A stretch of DNA of 12,785 nucleotides from an uncultured Alphaproteobacteria bacterium (GTDB lineage: Bacteria; Pseudomonadota; Alphaproteobacteria; Thalassobaculales; Thalassobaculaceae). The stretch is from positions 1 through 12,785 of the forward strand of contig CALIMD010000367.1 of the NCBI GenBank assembly GCA_938028645.1. The letters are read 5' to 3'. Made by a program: the position numbers and the translations under genes. How positions within the stretch are numbered: the first letter of the stretch is position 1; every line of letters starts with the position of its first letter. Shown here piece by piece: positions 5,792-12,785 of this stretch. Below the pieces are notes generated by a model that saw only the letters and a list, made by a program, of their open reading frames with translations, had not been told where the DNA came from and did not search any database.

Positions 5792-7552
5792 TTAAAAACT
5801 ACGCTTCATTTCACTACGCAATTTGATAGTTTCCTCCTCATCAACGAACAAAACGCTATCATTTTTTAGCAGGACAACACCGTAAAGGTCACGCGCCTCA
5901 GCCAAACTGTAGCGTTCAAGACGCACATCTTCCCGCACTGCATCCACGGGTCGTTGCAACGGATCTCCATAACCGCCACCACCAGGAGTGCGCACCCAGA
6001 CCCGATCCCCGGGTGCAAGTTTAATATCTTGCTCTTTAGAAAGATGTTTCGGCACATAGGAGGAACCATTACGTAAGATCACGACTTTATTAACGTCTCC
6101 ATCATTTCCACCAAGCGCCCCCTGGGGACCAAAGCGTCCATGATCCATAACGAAACTGGCGAGAGCCTCGCCATTACGAAGCTCAAGCTTATAATCGAGA
6201 CCAAAACCGCCACGCATTTTTCCTGCCCCAGCTGACCCTTCATGTAGTGCGTAGTGATTGTAAATCACGGGAAACGTCTGCTCCATAATTTCAACTGGGG
6301 GAGCCTTTGAAATACCAATTGTTGAGCATCCGTTACTCAACCCATCACCATTTGCATTCCCTCCATAACCGCCACCTGACAACTGATACATGACAAAATC
6401 TCGACCACGTTCCGCGTCATGTCCACCAAGTGCAAAATTTCCGCTTGTTCCTGCCGGTGCTGCCGTTACTCTATCCGGCAACGCTTCGACTAGCGCAGCA
6501 AAAACTGCCTCGGCGATACGCTGGCTGACTTCTGCGGCACAACCAGAGACAGGGCGTGGATATTGCGCATCGAGAAAAGTCCCCTCGGGCCGCAATATAT
6601 CCAATGGTTCAAAGGCACCCGCGCTGATGGGCACCTCGGGGAAAATATGCCGCATCGCAAGATAAACCGAACTCTGTGTCGTTGCCAGCACTGAATTCAT
6701 AGGGCCGCGGCAAGGTGGGCTTGACCCAGCAAAATCAAAGATCAGTCTATCATTAATCTTGGTCACGTTTAACTTAATCACAAGCGGTTCATCAACAACA
6801 CCATCACTGTCTACAAAGGCCTCGGAGTCCCATTGACCATCCGGCATACGATCTATTAAGTGACGCATCTGCTGCGATGCGCGGACACGTAATTCCCCTA
6901 TCGCCGTCTGTACCGTTGCATCTCCGTATCGATCAAGAAGCAGATCAAGCCTTTCCGAGCCGACTTCCAAGGCGGCTGCCTGTGCCTTGACGTCACCGAT
7001 ACGCTGATCAGCAACTCGGATATTAGAACAGATTATCGCATAAATTTCCCGGTCCAACTCACCCTTTTTGAATAATTTGACTGGTGGTAGTCGCAGACCT
7101 TCTTGCTCCACAGCGGTAGCTGATGCCGAAAAACCACCCGGCACTGATCCTCCAGTATCGGGCCAGTGGCCAGTATTGGATAACCAGCACCAAAGTTTGC
7201 CCTCGCGATAATAAGGCCGCACGAAACGCACATCCATAAGATGCGTGCCACCCAGATACGGATCATTAACAATGTAAATGTCATTGGGGTCAGGCGCGGC
7301 TGCGTTACCTTCGGCAATCAATCTAATAAGTTCGGCGGTAGAATATTGCATAGTTCCCACAAAAACCGGTAATCCTTCTGAACCCTGCGCTATCAACGAT
7401 CCATCCGCTGCCGCATAAATACCGTCGGAGCGATCATTAGCCTCGGCTATCACAGGGGAAAATGCCGCCCGCGAAAAGCTAAGATCCATCTCGTCACAAA
7501 CCTGTTGTAGACCGGCCTGGATGACGCTCAGTGTTATCGGATCAAGGCTCAC
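5792..7552 (-). CDS. hyuB: Hydantoinase B/oxoprolinase family protein
   Basis: A 586-residue HyuB-type subunit that works with HyuA in ATP-dependent opening of cyclic amides such as N-methylhydantoin, 5-oxoproline or lactams; the same fold serves in acetone and acetophenone carboxylases. Family landmarks: the N-terminal LSFSRAAFSPVIAEANDRSD (24-43), the metal-site region NDPYLGGTHLMDV (96-108) and GHWPDTGG (128-135), the segment LSGGGYGG (391-398), GAGKMRGGFGLDY (442-454) and the C-terminal RTPGGGGYGDP (521-531), a hallmark of the family. Length is normal. It starts with GTG at 7552-7550, overlapping the hyuA stop in a GTGA junction, with GGAG 7 bases upstream inside hyuA, so the two are translationally coupled. 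The gene is visibly richer in GC than the genes to its left. Family call is firm; hydantoin versus lactam versus carboxylase role cannot be settled here. Confidence 0.92.
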   Translation of the reverse strand: MSLDPITLSVIQAGLQQVCDEMDLSFSRAAFSPVIAEANDRSDGIYAAADGSLIAQGSEGLPVFVGTMQYSTAELIRLIAEGNAAAPDPNDIYIVNDPYLGGTHLMDVRFVRPYYREGKLWCWLSNTGHWPDTGGSVPGGFSASATAVEQEGLRLPPVKLFKKGELDREIYAIICSNIRVADQRIGDVKAQAAALEVGSERLDLLLDRYGDATVQTAIGELRVRASQQMRHLIDRMPDGQWDSEAFVDSDGVVDEPLVIKLNVTKINDRLIFDFAGSSPPCRGPMNSVLATTQSSVYLAMRHIFPEVPISAGAFEPLDILRPEGTFLDAQYPRPVSGCAAEVSQRIAEAVFAALVEALPDRVTAAPAGTSGNFALGGHDAERGRDFVMYQLSGGGYGGNANGDGLSNGCSTIGISKAPPVEIMEQTFPVIYNHYALHEGSAGAGKMRGGFGLDYKLELRNGEALASFVMDHGRFGPQGALGGNDGDVNKVVILRNGSSYVPKHLSKEQDIKLAPGDRVWVRTPGGGGYGDPLQRPVDAVREDVRLERYSLAEARDLYGVVLLKNDSVLFVDEEETIKLRSEMKRSF

Positions 7553-9618
7553 ATTAAATCTCCAAGTGTGATCAGGATATTACCGTCCTTGTCAGAAGCA
7601 ACCTCATCACCAGGTTCAATCAAAACCATCGTATCCATCTGTTCGAGCACTGCGGGTCCCGTTATTTTCGCATTCAAAGGCAAGACCTCTCGGTCAAAAA
7701 TACGTGTCTCGTGCCAGCCACCATTGAACCATACGGACCGGATACCAGTTTGCGCCGCCAATAAGTTGTCCGCGCGTCCTGACGCATCAATGAGTTCAGC
7801 GAGGGAAACATGACGCCGCCGACCGTTTACCGCAGTTTTCACGTTAACAACCTGCGCCCGAATTTCCGGAAGACTTACTCTGAAACGCGCGAAATACGCC
7901 TCTTCAAAGGCCTGCTGCATGGCCTCACGGTTTATCTTATCCGCGGGAAGCGGCACCTGCAAAATATGGGTCTGTCCAACAAACTGCATATCCAGCCAAT
8001 GTGTTACTCTGATCTCTTCAATTGCAACCGGTTCCTGGCGGATTAACCCTATTCCCTCATCACGCTGAGCCTTTGCAATGGCAATTACCTCATCAATATC
8101 AATCAAATTAAGCGGACGATTAACAGTGCGCACAAAATCATGCTTGAGGTCAGCAACGATACAGCCGAGCGCATTAGTGATACCCGGCCGGGCCGGAACT
8201 AAAACTTCTGGGATGCCAAGTTCACGCGCTAATGCAGTAGCGTGCATCGGTCCAGCTCCCCCAAAGGCAAATAGGGAAAAGTCGCGTGGATCCTCACCAA
8301 GTGATACTGAGACCATCCTCGTTGCCCCAGCCATTCGTGTCGTCGCTATCTGCAGCACAGCAGCAGCAGCATTTTCAGCATCGGTGTTGAGTGGATCACC
8401 CAGTTTTTTCTGGAAAATGGCGCGAATTTCAGCGAGGTCCACTGCGCCTGACACTGATTTAAGTTTGCTTACATCAAGCCGTCCAAGTAGCAGATTGGCG
8501 TCCGAGATCGTCGGTTCTTTACCACCGAGGCCATAGCAAATCGGTCCCGGGTCCGCTCCTGCGCTCTGAGGCCCAACCTCAAGGAGTCCAGCATCATTAA
8601 CCTTTGCAATCGAGCCACCACCGGCACCAATTGTCCGCACATCAACCATCGGCACATGAATTGGCATCGCATATTCAAGCTCAAGCTCATTTGTGACCGA
8701 GGGTTCTCCATCACGAATGAGGGCAACATCTGTGGAAGTCCCGCCCATGTCATAGGTGATCAAATTTGGCCGACCTGCGGCGCGTCCTGTGTAAGCGGCA
8801 GCAATAACACCAGAAGCTGGTCCCGACATAACAGTTTTCGCTGCCTCGCGAACAACCCTCTTTGCTGAGACAGTCCCACCATTGCCATTCATTACGAGTA
8901 ATTCACCAGTGTAACCGCCGGCAACAAGTTCTTCGTCAAGTCGGGCAATATACCGTTTAAGGATTGGTTGCACTGAGGCATTGACTGCCGCAGTCACACC
9001 ACGCTCAAACTCCCTGCTTTCCGAGAGCAAGGAATGTCCGGTGGTGATATACTCATTGGGCCAGAATTCAGCCAGAATATCAGCTGCGCGACGTTCATGT
9101 TCTGGATTAGCGTAGGCATGCAGGAAATGTACGACAATCGATTCAACCCCAACATCAATCAACCTTTTACCAGCTTCGCGAACCGCCACCTCATCAAGTG
9201 GCCTTACAATACGTCCGGCGTAATCCATTCGTTCAACAACTTCAAATCGTAGATCACGGGGAATAATTGGCAGAAAAAGCCCTTTCATTCCATAGGCTTG
9301 CGGTCTTGTGCGGCGACCAAGCTCAAGAATGTCTCGAAAACCTGCCGTCGTGATAAGACCGGTACGGCTAAGTTTTCGCTCCAAGACAGCATTCGTTGTC
9401 GTTGTTGTGCCGTGGACAACAAGCGCAACATCGCAAAGGTTTGTTTCGGCATCATTAAGCGCATGCATAACGCCAAATGCCTGATTTTCCAGCGTACTTG
9501 CGACCTTGGCAAGCTGCACTCTACCTGTCGTTTGGTTTAGTCTGACAAGATCCGTAAAAGTGCCTCCAACATCAACCCCAATTAAATCACCCAAAAATTC
9601 TGCTTTGTTTTTTTTCAT
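7549..9618 (-). CDS. hyuA: Hydantoinase A/oxoprolinase family protein
   Basis: A 689-residue HyuA-type subunit, the ATP-binding partner that activates the ring carbonyl (or substrate enol) before HyuB acts. In order: the N-terminal ASKHA-like nucleotide fold with IGVDVGGTFTDL (13-24) and GTTTTTNAVLERK (70-82), the hydantoinase A core with MSGPASGVIAAAYTG (264-278), ITYDMGGTSTDVALI (287-301), GAGGGSIAKV (331-340), SAGADPGPICYG (352-363) and FGGAGPMHATALARELG (452-468), then the C-terminal domain from about 500. Length is usual. The start ATG at 9618 has no clear Shine-Dalgarno site and is followed directly by eight A. It is first gene of a pair with hyuB (4-base overlap), divergent from acnB. 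Family is certain; the substrate is not, and caprolactamase-like or N-methylhydantoinase-like activity are both possible. Confidence 0.93.
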   Translation of the reverse strand: MKKNKAEFLGDLIGVDVGGTFTDLVRLNQTTGRVQLAKVASTLENQAFGVMHALNDAETNLCDVALVVHGTTTTTNAVLERKLSRTGLITTAGFRDILELGRRTRPQAYGMKGLFLPIIPRDLRFEVVERMDYAGRIVRPLDEVAVREAGKRLIDVGVESIVVHFLHAYANPEHERRAADILAEFWPNEYITTGHSLLSESREFERGVTAAVNASVQPILKRYIARLDEELVAGGYTGELLVMNGNGGTVSAKRVVREAAKTVMSGPASGVIAAAYTGRAAGRPNLITYDMGGTSTDVALIRDGEPSVTNELELEYAMPIHVPMVDVRTIGAGGGSIAKVNDAGLLEVGPQSAGADPGPICYGLGGKEPTISDANLLLGRLDVSKLKSVSGAVDLAEIRAIFQKKLGDPLNTDAENAAAAVLQIATTRMAGATRMVSVSLGEDPRDFSLFAFGGAGPMHATALARELGIPEVLVPARPGITNALGCIVADLKHDFVRTVNRPLNLIDIDEVIAIAKAQRDEGIGLIRQEPVAIEEIRVTHWLDMQFVGQTHILQVPLPADKINREAMQQAFEEAYFARFRVSLPEIRAQVVNVKTAVNGRRRHVSLAELIDASGRADNLLAAQTGIRSVWFNGGWHETRIFDREVLPLNAKITGPAVLEQMDTMVLIEPGDEVASDKDGNILITLGDLM

Positions 9619-9689
9619 TTGGCGGACTTACTAAAAACGTCTAATCGTTCCCCTAACGCAAAAGCTTCGTCAACGACTAGGGTCTCATT

Positions 9690-9719
9690 ATCTTTGATTC
9701 TTTGCTTAATGAATGTCAA
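9690..9719 (-). promoter_or_regulatory. Candidate hyuA promoter
   Basis: The minus strand carries an exact consensus -35 hexamer, TTGACA, at 9719-9714. The best -10 match at an acceptable distance is AAAGAT at 9695-9690 (18-base spacer, three of six matches). A better hexamer, GATAAT (9692-9687), lies 21 bases away, which is too far for standard sigma-70. The position, about 70-100 bases before the hyuA start, is sensible, but the -10 is weak. Confidence 0.3.
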
Positions 9720-9898
9720 ATCTTACTCACGAGTTACCATTAAATTCGGTGGGTATGCATTTGGTTTTAATCATCGTAACTTTATGAGAGATTCTCGGCT
9801 TAATCAATTAGTTAGATACAAACTCCAAAATCTACTCCCCCAAAGCAATTTAGTCTTTCAATAACTTGCAAGCCAATAAAAACTGTTTCAGGATGCCG

Positions 9899-9927
9899 TT
9901 GATTAATCCTACAAGTTTCGCTAAATT
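9899..9927 (+). promoter_or_regulatory. Candidate acnB promoter
   Basis: TTGATT (9899-9904) and TAAATT (9922-9927) are separated by 17 bases; each matches four of six sigma-70 consensus bases. Transcription would begin near 9934, leaving a leader of roughly 88 bases before the acnB ATG at 10022. In such AT-rich sequence, matches of this quality occur by chance. Confidence 0.35.
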
Positions 9928-9965
9928 ACCTTAGGTCATATCAGGTGTGTTTGTTGAGATCCCTA

Positions 9966-9982
9966 CACTTCACGGTGATGTG
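9966..9982. promoter_or_regulatory. 17-base interrupted palindrome in the acnB leader
   Basis: CAC-t-TCAC-g-GTGA-t-GTG is symmetric around its central G apart from one mismatched pair. It ends 39 bases before the acnB start codon and downstream of the candidate promoter, where a repressor would block elongation or RNA structure could affect translation. It does not match an operator I can name. Confidence 0.35.
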
Positions 9983-10021
9983 CCGCTCCATTTTTTAAAC
10001 ACCTTAAACTGCGAGACAATC

Positions 10022-12785
10022 ATGGGTTTGTATACCGACTACTTGGCAGAAATCGAAGATAGAAAAAAACAAGCATTGCATCCAAAACCCATTGAGGACG
10101 GTGCGCTGGTTGAGGAGTTGCTTGCCCAAATTAAAGATCCTGATAACGAACATTACCAAACAGCATTAAATTTTCTCATTTATAATACATTGCCTGGAAC
10201 CACAAGCGCAGCGGGAGTAAAGTCACGTTTCTTAAAATCAGTCATTCTCGAAGAGATTAATATTGACGAGATTACGCCCAATTTTGCTTTTGAGTTGCTA
10301 TCGCACATGAAAGGTGGGCCAGCTGTAGAGGTCCTCCTTGATTTAGCGCTTGCCGAGAATGAAACCATCGCGTTAAAGGCTGCTGACGTCCTAAAGACAC
10401 TTGTCTTTCTTTATGATGCAGACACAGATCGATTGAAGGAGGCGTATGAAGCTGGGAATAGCGTCGCAAAAGGTATCCTGAGAAGCTACGCGGATGCCGA
10501 GTTTTTCACAAACCTACCTGAAATAGATGACGAAATCAAAATTGTGACATTCGTTGCTGCGGAAGGAGATATCTCGACCGATTTAATGTCTCCGGGTGCA
10601 GAAGCGCATTCTCGAGCTGATCGTGAATTGCACGGCAAAAGCTTTATCTCAGTGCGGGCTCAAAAGGAGATTGAAGCGCTGAAAATTCAACATCCCGGCA
10701 AACGGTTGATGATGATAGCCGAGAAAGGTACAATGGGGGTTGGTTCGTCTCGAATGTCCGGAATCAATAATGTCGCTCTTTGGATGGGGGAGCAAGCGAG
10801 CCCATATGTACCCTTCGTTAATATGGCTCCTATCGTTGCCGGCACCAATGGCATCTCGCCAATTTTCCAAACAACAGTAGGTGTTACGGGCGGTATAGGC
10901 GTTGATCTCAAGAATTGGGTCAAAAAAGTTGACGAGAATGGCAAGGTAATAGTTAACAACGACGGCAATCCAATCCTAGAAGAAAGATACTCGGTAGCCA
11001 CCGGTACAGTTTTAACTATCAATACTAAAACCCAAAAACTCATGAATGAAGATGGCTCTCAGGAACTTGCCGACGTGAGTGCAGCCTTCTCACCACAATC
11101 AGTTGAATTCATGAAGGCCGGTGGTTCCTATGCCATTGACTTTGGCAAAAAACTGCAAATATTCGCTGCTGAAACAATTGGCGTTGAGCCCAAGCAGGTT
11201 TTTGCAGCACCAAAAATAATCTCCCACTCGGATCAAGGCTTGACTGCAGTTGAGAAAATTTTTAATGCCAATGCTGTTGGTGTTCCAAAAGGAACCGTAC
11301 TACATGCAGGTTCCGACGCAATGGTAAAAGTTAATATCGTTGGCTCGCAGGATACGACGGGCCCAATGACGGTCCAGGAATTAGAAGCTATGGCTGCAAC
11401 TGTTATTGCCCCAACACTTGATGGTGCCTATCAGTCCGGCTGCCACACCGCTTCCGTTTGGGACAAGAAAGCACAGGCAAATACGCCGAAACTTATGGCC
11501 TTTATGAATAAATTTGGTCTAGTCACAGGTCGCGATCCTAAAGGACAATACCACGCAATGACTGACGTGATTCATAAAGTGCTGAATGATATTACCATAG
11601 ACGACCGGGCTATCATTATTGGCGGTGATTCGCACACCAGAATGTCTAAGGGTGTAGCGTTTGGCGCTGACTCCGGTACGGTTGCCCTGGCGTTAGCCTT
11701 GGGTCAAGCGAGCTTCCCTGTCCCCCAGTCCGTGAAGGTTACGTTCAAGGGTACGATGGGCAATCATATGGACTTCCGCGATGTAGTTCATGCAACCCAA
11801 GCTCAGATGTTGGCCCAGTTTGATGGAGAAAATGTATTCCAGGGCCGGGTCATTGAGGTACATATCGGCACGTTGCTGGCCGACCAAGCCTTCACGTTTA
11901 CGGATTGGACTGCTGAGATGAAAGCAAAGGCTTCAATCTGTATTTCCAATGACGATACTCTCATTGAGTCGCTAGAAATCTCGAAGGCCCGTATTCAGGT
12001 CATGATCGATAAGGGCATGGAAATCCCTTCCGGGATGCTTCAGGGCCTAATTGATAAAGCAGATGCTCGTATTGCCGGTATTAAATCCGGTGAGCAAGCA
12101 GCCCTGAAACCGGATCCCAACGCCAAATATTTTGCCGAAGTAGTTGTTGATTTGGATGAGATCAATGAACCGATGATAGCTGATCCAGACGTTGATAACA
12201 TCGACATAGCGAAACGCTATACTCATGACACCATTAGACCGATCTCTTATTACGGATCTGAGAAACAAGTTGATCTTGGGTTTGTTGGATCATGCATGGT
12301 CCACAAGGGTGATATGAATATCATAGCCCAAATGTTTCGTAATATCGAAAAAACTAAAGGTGAGATAAAGTTTAAGGCACCACTAGTAGTAGCTCCCCCT
12401 ACTTACAACATCGTTGATGAACTCAAAGCCGATGGTGACTGGGAAATTCTCCAAAAATACGCCGGGTTTGAATTCGATGATTCGGCACCTAAGACTGAAG
12501 CAAGAACAGCTTACGAAAATATCCTTTATCTTGAACGTCCTGGTTGCAATCTCTGCATGGGCAATCAGGAAAAAGCGGCTAAGGGGGACACTGTCATGGC
12601 TACCTCCACGCGACTTTTCCAAGGCCGGGTGGTAGCAGACTCCGACGAGAAAAAAGGAGAATCTCTTTTAGCTTCAACTCCGGTGGTTGTATTATCGACC
12701 ATCCTCGGTCGCACACCGAGTATCGAAGAGTACAAAGCAGCGGTTGATGGTATTAATCTAACAAAATTTGCCCCGCCGGCAATGT
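10022..12785 (+). CDS. acnB: Aconitate hydratase B, C-terminus cut by window edge
   Basis: A 4Fe-4S aconitase of the AcnB type, interconverting citrate and isocitrate in the TCA cycle; relatives also dehydrate 2-methylisocitrate. The open frame runs 921 codons to the edge without a stop. The N-terminal HEAT-like domain (about 1-160) and the swivel domain (about 165-390, with STDLMSPGAEAHSR at 185-198 and GTMGVGSSRMSG at 236-247) precede the catalytic domains, as in AcnB and unlike AcnA. Active-site marks: GSQDTTGPMT (441-450), GCHTAS (473-478), GGDSHTR (534-540); cluster ligands are expected at Cys758 (FVGSCM), Cys842 and Cys845 (PGCNLCMGN). E. coli AcnB has 865 residues; this longer form is what I know from Alphaproteobacteria and Bacteroidetes, in which EEYKAAV..LTKFAPP lies only a few residues from the end. 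Start MGLYTDYLAEIE fits the family; the ribosome site is weak. Confidence 0.96.
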   Translation, partial: MGLYTDYLAEIEDRKKQALHPKPIEDGALVEELLAQIKDPDNEHYQTALNFLIYNTLPGTTSAAGVKSRFLKSVILEEINIDEITPNFAFELLSHMKGGPAVEVLLDLALAENETIALKAADVLKTLVFLYDADTDRLKEAYEAGNSVAKGILRSYADAEFFTNLPEIDDEIKIVTFVAAEGDISTDLMSPGAEAHSRADRELHGKSFISVRAQKEIEALKIQHPGKRLMMIAEKGTMGVGSSRMSGINNVALWMGEQASPYVPFVNMAPIVAGTNGISPIFQTTVGVTGGIGVDLKNWVKKVDENGKVIVNNDGNPILEERYSVATGTVLTINTKTQKLMNEDGSQELADVSAAFSPQSVEFMKAGGSYAIDFGKKLQIFAAETIGVEPKQVFAAPKIISHSDQGLTAVEKIFNANAVGVPKGTVLHAGSDAMVKVNIVGSQDTTGPMTVQELEAMAATVIAPTLDGAYQSGCHTASVWDKKAQANTPKLMAFMNKFGLVTGRDPKGQYHAMTDVIHKVLNDITIDDRAIIIGGDSHTRMSKGVAFGADSGTVALALALGQASFPVPQSVKVTFKGTMGNHMDFRDVVHATQAQMLAQFDGENVFQGRVIEVHIGTLLADQAFTFTDWTAEMKAKASICISNDDTLIESLEISKARIQVMIDKGMEIPSGMLQGLIDKADARIAGIKSGEQAALKPDPNAKYFAEVVVDLDEINEPMIADPDVDNIDIAKRYTHDTIRPISYYGSEKQVDLGFVGSCMVHKGDMNIIAQMFRNIEKTKGEIKFKAPLVVAPPTYNIVDELKADGDWEILQKYAGFEFDDSAPKTEARTAYENILYLERPGCNLCMGNQEKAAKGDTVMATSTRLFQGRVVADSDEKKGESLLASTPVVVLSTILGRTPSIEEYKAAVDGINLTKFAPPAM

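Larger units (their letters stand above)
9619..10021. other. Divergent intergenic region between hyuA and acnB
   Basis: This 403-base gap separates two divergently transcribed genes and should hold both promoters. A plus-strand reading frame opens from a TTG at 9619 (81 codons), but it lacks a ribosome site and resembles nothing I know, so I do not call it. Promoter candidates and one palindrome are listed separately. No RNA gene or riboswitch fold is recognised. Confidence 0.7.

Noticed and set aside
8078..8536. Plus-strand reading frame of 152 codons inside hyuA
   Set aside because: It lies wholly antisense to well-conserved hyuA motifs, has Ser/Ala/Arg-rich shadow composition and no ribosome site.
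9619..9864. Plus-strand frame of 81 codons in the hyuA-acnB gap
   Set aside because: It starts at a TTG with no ribosome site, and the composition is low-information; the gap is better explained as two promoters.
10180..12622. Several minus-strand frames of 60-120 codons under acnB
   Set aside because: They are shadows of the long plus-strand acnB frame, which runs to the window edge without a stop and carries all aconitase motifs.
1..12785. Mobile element, CRISPR array, tRNA, toxin-antitoxin or defence system
   Set aside because: No transposase, terminal repeats, regularly spaced repeats, cloverleaf-like sequence or defence-type protein was seen on reading both strands.

Overview
The window is a stretch of bacterial chromosome with short, AT-rich gaps and about 44-45% GC in most genes (hand counts on sample lines). 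The aconitase B at the right end is of the long type (over 920 residues) that I know from Rhodobacterales and other Alphaproteobacteria, and from some Bacteroidetes. With hydantoinase A/B genes and a CoxL/Xdh-type molybdenum hydroxylase alongside, a low-to-medium-GC, probably marine, alphaproteobacterium is the best guess. This is inference from remembered family sequences, not from a search. No rRNA, tRNA, CRISPR, IS element, transposase or phage gene was seen.

Layout, left to right. A flavin-reductase-family protein (144-809, +) converges with an alpha/beta hydrolase (857-1720, -). Then, all on the minus strand, come a 4,5-dihydroxyphthalate-decarboxylase-like protein with a periplasmic-binding-protein-like fold (1912-2892), the large molybdopterin subunit of a xanthine-dehydrogenase-family hydroxylase (3349-5598), and the pair hyuB (5792-7552) and hyuA (7549-9618), which overlap by 4 bases. 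A 403-base divergent gap follows, then acnB (10022 to the window end, +), which is cut by the edge only a little short of its C-terminus.

Read in transcription order, the minus-strand genes run hyuA-hyuB-Mo hydroxylase-decarboxylase-hydrolase, with the flavin reductase facing them. Together they look like a catabolic set for an N-containing ring carboxylate: ring hydroxylation by the Mo enzyme, non-oxidative decarboxylation, ATP-driven opening of a lactam or hydantoin-like ring by HyuAB, and hydrolysis by the alpha/beta hydrolase. The substrate cannot be read from the sequence and the pathway is inference. The gaps between the minus-strand genes (193, 456 and 191 bases) are large enough for separate promoters, so only hyuA-hyuB is a clear operon. 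acnB is a central-metabolism gene and probably marks the chromosomal border of the accessory cluster.

Points worth a second look: the Mo hydroxylase has no iron-sulfur or FAD partner genes in view; its usual GQG cofactor loop reads GGSRAS; hyuAB is clearly more GC-rich than its neighbours; the decarboxylase-like gene uses a TTG start behind a perfect AGGAGG; and several different short palindromes lie in gene leaders although no regulator gene is present in the window.
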